Below are positions 10,901 to 22,900 of a stretch of DNA of 64,000 bases, piece after piece. This DNA comes from Branchiostoma floridae (taxonomy: Eukaryota > Chordata > Leptocardii > Amphioxiformes > Branchiostomatidae): positions 16,060,971 to 16,124,970 of the forward strand of contig NC_049991.1 in NCBI RefSeq assembly GCF_000003815.2, written 5' to 3'. A model generated the notes under the pieces. That model was not told where the DNA came from, did no database searches, and worked only from the letters and a program-made list of their open reading frames with translations. Each line of letters opens with the position of its first letter. Positions within the stretch are counted from its first letter, which is position 1. A program made the translations under genes and the position numbers.

Positions 10901-13900
10901 AACTTGAGGACCTACCTCGTTCCTGCATGCTCTTGTCTTGAGACAGGCCAGGCATGTCCTTCATGCCCCTGTACTCCTTGGTGAGTTCCTTTAAGAAGTT
11001 GAGGTGGCTGGAGGACCTGGCCTCCCACTCCTGCTCATTGTCCCCCACTACAGGCCACGGCAGCACAAAGATGTGGGACAGGGCCCGGCACACCAACAGC
11101 TGGACCTGGGTGCACAAAGAAGGAAAATGATCTTGATCCAGTTTTAGCTCACTGAAGAGCTAGTCTTCCACTGGTTTTGACAGAGAAGGCAGATGCTATG
11201 TACAGTATCTTCAGTTTCATTGTACTGGGGAAATTCCCCTAGCCTTTTTCGACAAGCACAATGAACAGTGCACCACGGCTTAACGTCCCATCTTAAGGAC
11301 AGCAACCCTTTCATGTAGCGTGCATGTCTTGTGAGCGACACAGCCACAACTCACTGCCTCTAGCTCCAGAGGCAGGGTTGCTAACCATTGGCCTACGCAC
11401 GCTACCTTGCACAGGTGTGCAAGGTGAGATGTGACTAGTGGTAAATGGAAACTTGTAGACGCATTTATGTCATATTAGGCATTCACTGAGGCACGGCACG
11501 GGCCACGGCAGCACAAAGATGTGGGACAGGGCTCTACATACCAACAGTTGGACCTGGGTGCACAGGTGGGCAAGGTGAGATGTGACCATTTACAGATGAA
11601 AGGTTGTTATCAGATGTCACATTAAGGATTAGACAATCACTGAGCCATGCCCCTTAATTGCAATCAATCACAAGCATAAAATCATTCCTTTCTGAAAAAA
11701 AATTCCTGACTGCTGCTCTTATAACTTTGTACATTGAAACCTGAATGAAAGGTTACAAGTGATAACTTTTGGGGTACATATCATACTGCTGTAGCTTCAA
11801 CATCTTGAGATAGTACTTCAACATTAAATTCTCTCTACTATAAACAAACAAACAAACCAGCTAAATTAGATACCTCTGTTGGTAATGTTGTGATGGCTCC
11901 ATGGCTGACACTAGAGAACAGGGTCTGTACTGAGGGCAGGGCCATGAGGAAGGAGGGGCGCACCGTGGTCACCAGGGACAGGAACAGGTGTGCTGCTGTC
12001 AGGGTCACCTTCTCAGGTATCTGCCACAACAAAATCAGCACATCAGTGAAGAAAAGGAAAAAAAGAAGACAAAAATTTGAACTATTAGCCTCCAATAGCA
12101 TTTATACACCAGGTCACATATGTCCACTAGCTTGAAAAAATACATCCAAGACATTTCCAAAGCAATGTACTCCAGTATAATACATTCCTGCATATCTATA
12201 ATGTGCATACTGGGGTTGCCTCACTAGAGAACTCTCAAACGCACTGTTTTTCAAAGCGGCAGATATAGATAACCTGGCTGATGACTGATAATTGAGCTTA
12301 GGTACCATGAAACATTAAAAACATTTGTGAATACCTGATTCAACTTCAGGTAAATGATGTTCAGAGAAAAAAGTTGTAGGGTTTGGGGTATAGTTTTATG
12401 CCATACTAAATCTAGTTTCAAGCACATGTGCCTCCTTTTTGTGAATTTGTATTTCCTTCTCATTGTAATACAACTAAATTTTACCTGAGTCTTTAGCAGC
12501 GGTGTGCTGGCATCCACAATGGTAGAGACTATGGAAGCAAATTTGTCTTGCTGGTGATTGGTCTGTTTGGTCAGGTGATAGAACTGTGACAGCCAATGGG
12601 AGTAGGCATGGAGTGCTGCAAGGGACTGGGCATGTCTGCACAAGAAAATAGTCATCATCAGTATTGTAAAAATGGTATAAAGTTTTCTTTCACTAAGATC
12701 TTATAAACATAGACCTATGTATTGAAGATATAATGTCTCAATACGATTTGTATTAGTTTCAGTACTATAGCAAAATTGATGAGGCTTAATCAATGTTACA
12801 TCTTTTTGGACTGAGGGACATACATTCAAGAAAGCCAGCTAAATTTTGTCTGAGATATGATGTTTCAACTGTTTGAAATGATAGCATGGGATGTAGGCTG
12901 ACTGTAATTTTATGTTATCTATGTATGTCTTGTTTTATCTTTCTTAGAAGAGTAACAGTCACTAGCTAGACAGATGAAGAAGAGACAGAAACATTACTTA
13001 ACACTAATAGACAAAACATCAGCACAACTGCAAGTACTTACACTTCAATGAAGTCTGGACGTAGGACAGTTGGAATGGCAGTATGTACATCATATAGCTT
13101 TAACTTGGTGCTATACACAGCAGCTTGGCACAGTCTGGGGGGAAAATAAAAATTGAGACACCTCAAAATAGGATATTTCAAGACAATTCTATCCTGTATG
13201 TAAAAGTTTATTCATTTGGGATAGTGTTCTTGCCGCAAAAGCGCCACCTACATTGGCTACATATAGCAGCAAGAAGCAGAACTCCAATTAGAAGCTCTGA
13301 GGAAGATGTCTGACAGACATCGAAACGTCAGCAGGTGAGATAAACTGGTTGTGTAAAAGAAAACTCTTATGTCTTATGTTCTACCAACCTGATGTAATTA
13401 TTTTCGCGTTTATTCATTTCTATTTAAAACAAGTGAGTTTGTATCAAAGTCACCTAAAATTCATGAAAAGAGTGTTTCTTGGCATAACTGTCATAATTGG
13501 TAAACTGGCATTTCACACCAGCTTTGCACATGACGTGCAATTTCTATAAGACCAGACTAATAAGTTACCAAAGCACATCTCATTTTCATTTTATCATTAT
13601 TCTAAGAAAAAATATTGGCTACAGCTTCTATGTGTGTAATGGCAATAGAAGTTCAGAATTTTCATTCATTTATTTTTCAGTTGTGACGTAAGAGACACAT
13701 ACATTGTTGCTGCCACACTAGTCAGGGGATGGTAATAATATACAACATACAACTACAACGTAGAGACTTCCTTGCCTTTCCACCAGCGACAGTGCATCCT
13801 GTAGTCTCTGAGGGAACATCTCCCCGATGAAGTGTTCTGCCAGCCTGCCGATGGCCTGCAGCATGGAGCCCAGGTCCCGCAGGCTACAGTGGAGCCTTCT

Positions 13901-16900
13901 GCACTCATTCTCCGCTGTGATGTTCAGTCTTCTTCCTAACGTTCAACAAGAAATGATAGTCAAATTGTTACTTTAAGCATATACAGTACATGTACATGTA
14001 CTAGGGACCACGGCTGTAAAAGGACCAACTGGCCATTGAGGTAACTTTTTGGCGGTCTCTTAGATCATTTTCCCCGTTGCCCATAGCACCAAGAGTGTTG
14101 TCTACAGTGGCAACTTGTGTACTGTGACCATTTCTTCAGTGGTCACATTAGACAGGTTTGACAATAATTGTGCAATATAGACATTTTCCAAATTGAGGAA
14201 ATTTGAAAAATACTGACATAACATGTAACTAGTGGTGCGTACCTAAACTCATATTCAGGTTCAGGTCCAGATTCAAGTCCAGCAGTTCAGGTTCAGGTCC
14301 GGACTTATAAGTCCGGACCTGAACCCATCATTGCGTATTATGTGCGCTAGAAAGTTTTCTTTTTTTGAGGGGGAGGGGGGATGGTGCATATAAAATTGCA
14401 TGTTAGCATGAACTGAAATGCAATGTGAAAAATACATGCAAATTATATACAGCCAGTGTAAACACAAAATGTTTTTGGCTTTTTCAAGTGCAAATTTCAC
14501 TGTCTATGGAAGGTTTTAGATGGTTTAGAACAAGAAAAGGGAATATAAGTGACAGACAGCTTTCGCAAGTCTGGACTTGAGTCCCGACATTTAGGTTTTT
14601 TTTGGACTTGGACCTAAACATTTTTAGGTCCAATTCCAAGTCCGGGCTTTAGGTACGCACCACTACATGTAACTATCTTTTTCTCTGGCAAAACTTCTTT
14701 AAGACATTTCTTAATAGTTGAAACATGTCAGGTGTAGCCAGTTCTGAAAGAAGGCTATGGTAAAGTGAAAAAAAGTTGGCAGTTTGAGCTATACTTGTTA
14801 ACCATAGATTCTTACTTACCGTTTGCCTCACTCACTACATACTGATCCAACCCCAGGTAGATGTCCAGGTACTCTTGAAATGGTGGATACTGCAGGTAGG
14901 ATGAACATTAGGTTATACAAACATGAAATAAATAGTCTGTTTTATAATCATTTATGTACATGGTTGACGGCAACACTTGACATATGGCACTACATTCAGG
15001 ATTCAATAAGATGCTATAAAAAGTGTCTGTTAGAGCATGTATGCAAGATGCAGAAGATTTCGATTCAGACTTAACTTAACTGGCTTATTACAAGTACTAG
15101 TATGACGGATGTAACATTATGCCAAATGTCACAATAAGTCATTGTCATTACATTCTTACATTTAAAACATGTGATCTAAAACAATTAAACATTTTCTTTC
15201 CTTTAAAAGACAGCAAAATTTTATTGGAAACAACAGGACTATGAGAAGAATACAATCAGTCATGTAGCAACATTTCACAAATGTACAACAGATACATGTA
15301 CTATGAAAGTTTGATTTTTACATTGAAAAATAAAGTTTTTACATGGTAGTAGGTGAGAGTTATTAGTCTATCATCAGTCCTTACCAGTGTCCTGAAGGCC
15401 TCCTCTGGCAACAGTTCAGCTATCTTAGCCACAACCTCCAGACATTGTCTCAGGAAGTGTTGCCATTCTGTCTCCTCCTGAGAAGGGGTACACATGTTTT
15501 TATTTATTACTTAGAATATATTTATCATGCTCAGAATATTGTTATTGATTGCTATTCTGTCCATTTTTGTATTGCCATCATCTTTGTCAGCAGGGACAGC
15601 CTTTGCAAAGGATACAGGATAGTTTGATATCCCTGATATCCCTGCTTATGTGTTTTGAACAGCCAAACCAAAAAATAAATGGATTTATTACCACTATACA
15701 GGACTTGTGCTAAAGGTCTTTTTTAAGGCCGTATGGGCAGTGGGTTGTTATCCACTGTGTCTAGGGAACAGAAATGGACGGCTGAGCCCATAAAATTCAG
15801 GAAACTTTCTTAGACAGTTATATCATAATCTGAATCTTGCATTACAAATGTGAATGGAGGTGAGGAAGTAACAAAACTTCACTGAGCAGGTAGTCTACTT
15901 GTACATGTATGTAGTCTTCCATAGCAGTTTTAAGTTGAGCTAAAGTAAAAGCAAATGAACAAGAAGGGAGTACAGGAAAATGTTTCTATTTGTGTGTATC
16001 TATTGACAAATCATCTTGAAAAGCAAGTGACTCATCTTGAAAGTCTCAGAGAGCTATAAAAAATGCAGGAAGTGAAAACAACAAGAGGAAGTGAATGAAA
16101 CAAAAACAGGGCATGAGAGAAGAAGTGCAGACAGTACAGTGTGTTCTGTGGCAGGGCGGTGCTGGCTGGCGCAGTGTGGGAGGTACGGAGATCTTACATC
16201 ATCGTCGAGAACCTCGTCGTCCAGCTCCTCCAGCTGGGCCTGGTTGTACCTGAACTGCAGCTTCCGCACGATCTCACACATCAGGGTCACCAGGGCATCC
16301 TTGTACCTGAAACATCAGAACACACATCAGGGTCACCAGGGCATCCTTGTACCTGAAACATTTGTTGATGGTTAGACATCCAGGTGAGAAATTACATAAT
16401 GCAAAGTAAATGAAACAACTGAATGATTTCTCTAAAGTGTCAGATGTTTCAGATAGCATCCTCCATCTTTCATAAGAGACTGAGAATGTGTAAGCTGTAT
16501 ATTTGTGACATGTGAACTTAATCAGCTCATGTCATCGACTATCTAGGGCAAAGGAATGTGAAGAACTTTTATAACAATGGAATAGCTTACTTCTGAACTT
16601 GGCATATTGTTGTACATGGTGTAATTGGGAAGGTTTAAACTAAATACACTGTGCCAGCCATCACTAAATGGGACATCCTTTACAAGCTGCCCAATGTTCA
16701 AGGACTTGACAAATACAAGTCATTCCTAAACTTGCAGAATCCTACCAGCCCATGTTTCTCCCTTAAGGTTGACATTGACATGTGCGCATGTGATATAAAC
16801 AGATTAACAGTGAGAAGAATTGAACCCACTTGGCCACAGTGTTGTTCCCATCAGCATTCCTGCCCTTGGTGAGGTTGTGGAGGAAGTCCAGAAACACCAT

Positions 16901-19900
16901 CCACACGTCCAGACATGCGTAGTAACCCTCCTGCTGAGGCTGGGGGAATAACACATCTGCTTGTCATCTTGCAATATTTCTACTTCATTTAAGAATGTGA
17001 GTTATAAGTTGGTTCAATTAGTCGGTTTTAGGTTTAAGAAACATTTTTTGAGCTTCATCTGCAGTACACACACTCACAAACATACATATACAATATCCAT
17101 GCTGTGTATTGCATTAGAGCTATTCTTTAATAAGAATACCGTCAAGTTACTTGATGGTCAAAATTAAAGGAGGGTGAGTTAGTGCAGGAGCTATACAAAC
17201 CTCACTTGTGTCATACATCCCATATTTTGAAATTGATAATGACACTCCTTAACATTAATCAGCAAAATCTTATATTGGAAATAGAGGGAATTAGTGGCCA
17301 TTATTTTATAGAGTATTTCCCACAGAATTATCTGAAGGTTGTGGTTGGTGGAAAATTTGAGACGGCCTCACCTGCTTGAAAGTGTACTTGAACAGTAAGG
17401 CTAGAAAGTCCACCACTGGAAACTGGGAGTTGGACTCAAACCTTCTTAGATGGACGCTTACAAACAGCCTCAGGAATTCTGTGAACTTGTCTATGTACCT
17501 GCAGGAGAAAGAAACATCTTCGATTTAGTTGCTTAACAGACAATATATATGGCATGTGCATTTTAACCAAATTCTGCACTAACTAAAAAATGTAAGTATG
17601 CAAAGCTCTAACACATTTTATACGGCCATTTGTGTAACTAAATCAGGAGGTGATCCCTTCAACTAGCAAAAACTTGCTGCACATCTACATCTACTCTTGT
17701 GTGTCTTTGACTTTATTCGAATTGCAACAAGGTACAATACAAGCTGGACACCAGGCAGCTAACTGGCTGATATTGTGACCACATACATATAAAAATACTC
17801 TTGTGTGTCGCAAGAAAATACACTGTTACACCACTTCGTGGACCTTCTGTCAAGACGGTAAGCCTACTGCAATTTAGAACAGGAGACTTCCAAGCAAAAT
17901 ATTTGTACTAAGAGTACACAAATGACATGTAGCTTATGATACAGTCTTGTTGCTGAAACATAACCTGTGTGCTTTGACACAAACTTACATCTCGTCTAGC
18001 TCTGCTAACTTATTCCCATAAGCTCCTGATGGCGGCTCCTTCGTCAGCCTCTGTAGCAGCTGGAACGTCTGCTGGAACATCCGGTACAAATACTCCTCAA
18101 AATCCGCAGGCACGCAGCTCTTCGACATGACTTCATTTATACAACACATGGCCAGTATGCCGAGGTTCGTGGTCTTTCCCGCGCCGTTACGGCCTCCGCC
18201 AAAGTTCGACAAGCCGCTAGGGGAGCCCTGAGAGTTTGGGTCACAGCCGAAACTGGCAAACTTGAATATGGTGATGAGTAAGGATGGGGTGATGACTGAG
18301 GAGAGGGGGATCCAGCTGAAGAGGTGGTTGAGACACTGCAGGGCCTGTGCACTCATGTGCTCACTGTCGTGGTCCAGGGATGGCAGCGGTCGAATGTTCT
18401 CCTTGTCACTCACCTGGAACATTCCACTGATGATGCTACCTGAGGGGTCATAAAATAAACAAGATCTGTGTTATGGTGACGTGTTTGTTGAAACCATCCT
18501 TTAACAGCAACAAATCTTTCGACTTGAGAAATGGCATGGCAATGGAATACAATATGCATATCAAGGTTTTTAAACCTCTTTATCAAGTGCTGGTAGAGCA
18601 CAGTGAGCTTGAGATGCGATGTTAACTTAACACCATAAGCAATTTTCTGCAAGGGTAGTCAATTGTGTAACAATGTTGTCGTAACTTGTTGTATTTTTTT
18701 CCAACCACAAAGAGTATTCATAGTAAGCTACAGTATGCAAGTGTATCTCAAAACCCAAAGAAAGAATACTACTTTACCAGAATTCATAGGTGAAGAGTTC
18801 CAGGAGCTGTTACTGGAGTCGTCATGGTTGGGGGAGGGGGGCGGTGTTGCCGTGGTTACCATGTGGCTACTCTTCTCAAGAACCTGTTCCAACAAGCCTG
18901 AGGAAAATGATACCAACCAGGCATTAGCAAGGAGAAACCTCATGATCAGCATAGTCAAATAGTCACTCTCCAAAAGATTGGCTTATCAGTCCAGAATTGG
19001 CATTTCATGTGACTAAACTAACTATCCACCTAAAGTGGAGCACAGTGACCTATCAATTATGAGTCTAGAACACTAGAGTCAGGGTTGTTATGTGGCATTA
19101 ATGCTAGACCGTCTAGCATTAATGCCACATAACAACCCTGACATATTATTAACTTGGAATGCAGCCATAGCGGCAATACCTGTTCTGATTGCCTCCTTAT
19201 ATAAGTTATATTTCCTTGCTCCGGTCTAACTCCACTCTGACAGCAGACAGATGGGTTGGAGCAGGTATATATTTCACGGCTGGATTTCAGGCTGCCAACA
19301 CACTGTTAATCACAAAGAAGCAAATAACTCTTTTGAGACCCTCCTTACCTGATAGTAAACTGAGAACAGTTGGCACTTGTTCCAGCAGCAGTCTGTGGAG
19401 CTCCTGTTTCCTAGCAACACTCAGGTCCTCCCGTGGACATGCCATCTCTTCTGATGTGGTCTGGAGCATCATCAGGCCTAGGGAGGCCGTCTCTGGCTGC
19501 TGTATCATCTACACGGTAAACATGTAAAGTGTTAAAGGTATTCGTAATCATTTGACAGTGGAACTGGAACATGTGGATATCTGTGAATAGTCTCATCAGG
19601 TTGGTACGTCACTGAATAAAGAGACTCTTTTTACACAACACTTGCTTCATTACTTACAATGTTTCAGCGACTATCTGTCACCTTCCTCCGGGCAATTCTG
19701 ACTGGTTCACATTGTACTGCAGCTATAGGTGCTACCAATTAAAGAGTGTGGTCACAAACCTAAAGTGGATAGTTTGATACCAGTGGCAATGTCCATAAGA
19801 ATGATGGACATAGAGACAAATAATGACAAAAACAATGAACGACTTAATAAGCTAAAGAGAGCTTCCAAAAACCATTTATTAAGCGAGTTGAGAAACTAGA

Positions 19901-22900
19901 CGGAATAACCTAATTCTAAAACAATATCCTGCTATTTTGTGATCTTTTTCACAAAGGTCATTCTATCCTTATCATCCTACTATAGTCCCTACCTGTAATA
20001 TATTTGTGAAGAAGTCTGGATAGAAATGCGGCCAGTCGATGCGTCCAATGTCCACGATGACTTTACAGATCTTGTTGCGTACGTAAGGAGCCACGACCTT
20101 GTGTCTCTCCATGAGGAAGTTGATGAGCGATGTTCTAATCTCCATCTTGTCATGTCCCAGGATGCCCATCCACAGCTTGTTCACTATGTTCTGTAGAAGT
20201 AAGGAGCAATATTGTCAGATTATAGATGTGTGCATATTCAGGAAGAGGACAATGTTTTATGTAAGGTCAGGATTGAGTGCTTCTGTCAAGGGAAACTTGG
20301 AAGGCAGGTCATAGTCAAAAAGGCGTCAAAAGGATGACGGCAGAGACACAACGATTTACCAATTTCCACAGTCTTCACCGGAATGACGAGAGAGTGGTAC
20401 CTGACTTGCTTTTATAGCCTAAACTCTAGTTAGAGCAAGGTGCCCTTGGCAGGTAGGAAACAACAGAGGAGCTGCCAAGTACTTAACCAGACCAGAGCTT
20501 ATATGTAAGGCTGTTGCTCAAGCTCTTATACCGTGATGGCTTCTTCAGGAAATACCCAGGAAAACTAGTGGCATGTTCAGATCATGGTTGTCACCAAGAC
20601 TTATATACATGTACATGATACTGTTGTACCTAATTATACAGCACATGTACATGTAGTCTTTAGGACACCATGTGTACTGGGGTATTGGCTAGCACTATAT
20701 CTCACAAGAATCACTGCTCTGTCAGCTGTCTAGCCAGTTCAGAATCTAAACAAACTTCATGCCCATAGCCAGGATTTTGCCTGGGGGGGTTCGTTTTACT
20801 CTTTGGCGGACCAACGAGCGCCAAAGGCGCGAGGCCAGCGCCGAAGGCGCGAGTTTCCTAGGGGGGTCCGGGGGGAAAATTTTAAAAATTGAACTCTCTG
20901 AAATAGCATTTCCTGCGTTTTTGAGAGATTTTCACACAACTGCTTCAGACATTATTTTATTCGACGAAAACGAAAGATTGGGTACATCAGTTATGAAATG
21001 GCACGTCATCACTTTTCCGAACTTTTAACTGGCTCTGATACCCCATTCAATTTGTATACGACAACCGACACGTAACTTCGAAAACTGGATGCTTTACAAC
21101 GTTCTTGTACTTGAAATGTTTTTCCTCTTAGAAATGGGTGAAACTACATCCTGCCAATCAGCAGGCTCTATCACTGTGTATACCTTTGTTGCACAACAAT
21201 TGTACAAGATAAAAAGTATGTCATCTACATTTATTAACTACAGTTCTATAGATAATCTTAACTTATGTCAGCGCTGTCATCCACAGTCCGCCAAAGAAGA
21301 CTTCCGGGCGCCTTTTACCATAGCAACAGCCAGGCTTGACTTTTTTGACTGCGGTCAGCCACTTTCATTGCCACCCCCGTTAAACTCCAGCTCCGGCCCG
21401 CACGGTTCAACTCTTGCCAGCACGGTCCAGCTCCGGCCCGCTTTGATTCCAGCTCCGGCCCGCACGTTCCAGCTCCGAGCTGGAATCAGTGCGGGCCGGA
21501 GCTGGACCGTGCGGGCAAGAGCTGGACCGTGCGGGCAAGAGCTGGACCGTGCGGGCTGGAGCTGGAGTTCAACGAGGGTGATGGCGTGAAAGTTGTCTTT
21601 CTAACGCGTGCCGCGCCCCGCCTCGCACGGGCCGGGTCTTTTACAAAACAGTAGCACGCCCCGGACTCAGGAAGAACTAACTGTAAACCGCAGGGTTCAT
21701 CTTTACTCTATGGCAATGTCTCGGAGCAATTTTTCTAGGATTCTAGACCCGTTGGAAATACAAATTAGTCCGCCCTTTAAAATTATTGTGCATTGAAAAA
21801 ACGGACCTTCGAGAAAAAAGCGGACCTTCGAGCCCGCGTGGGGGGTGCGTCCGCACCCCCCCAAACCCCCCCTGGCTACGGGCATGAACTTTTGCCTGTC
21901 TCTAGCTACACGGCTCTACCATGGCTATTGTATGCTGTAAGAGTTACATATCTAGAGAGTCCAACATACCTCCAGCACAGTGAGACAGTACATCATGACG
22001 TACTCGTTCTGTGTCTGAGACATGAAGTAGAAGCAGTGCCGCCATGCTCCGGACTGCTGCATAAAGGCACCCAGCTGCTGCTCTGTAAGGGCAGAATTAG
22101 GAAAAAAACATTCAGCACATGGTAGAACTGCTATCCTGTACATGAAGGTTTAACGTTTAGGATTTCTGAAAGGTTTTCGGAAAACCCTGTCCAGTACTGA
22201 CAGCCGAAAGTCCTGTCCAGTCTGAAAAGAGAGTCTGCATGGGGGTATAAGTTGTAAGCTATAATTCTATATCACTTGCCTGGTTGGATATAACTTTACA
22301 TGGTGACACTGTAAAGTAGCAAGTTTTATCTAACACATCATGAAGACATATATGTGCCATATGCCATTAAGGAGTAACACACATGCAACTCTTTTCACAC
22401 CAGCACTTAGCTACAGCAAGAATTTTTTACCGGAAAATTATGAGGGCAAAACTGTTAAGACAGAGTACATTCTTATTCTGCTAGATGACTTCTGTTTCTT
22501 AAAAATGTATTTGTAACCTATTTTGATTGTCAATATTGCAGAGAGAAAGACATCATCTGATACTCACAGAAAGGTCTAAGAACTTACCAATTTCCCTTTT
22601 TCTTTCATTAGAGGTGCAACCATTGAAGAATTCATTCATTAAGGTCTCCAGGGCTCGAAGAGATGCTTCGTCTGATGCCTGTAAGATATCAGATACATAG
22701 ATTTTTCTTTAATAACTATTTCAATAAGGGGCTTTAGAAAACTCTACTATACTCTTGATATATTCAACTTCATCACGACACAAGTTACTGCTGCATATTC
22801 TTTGGGCAAATAAGAAGCTACGTTATCATCTGACTCTTAGAAATACATGTAAAACGCAATTTAAGACAATCATTCAGAAGTAGCTCTTGTCGTCTTTCAG

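Noticed and set aside
16307-16459. Minus-strand frame that continues upstream of XPO6 exon 10 through the distal acceptor
   Set aside because: It runs into a frameshift and stop because of the 46-bp duplication; the proximal acceptor preserves the protein.
21089-21589. 166-codon plus-strand frame within XPO6 intron
   Set aside because: It lies inside the TIR element and its length comes from GC-rich palindromic repeats; no domain recognised.
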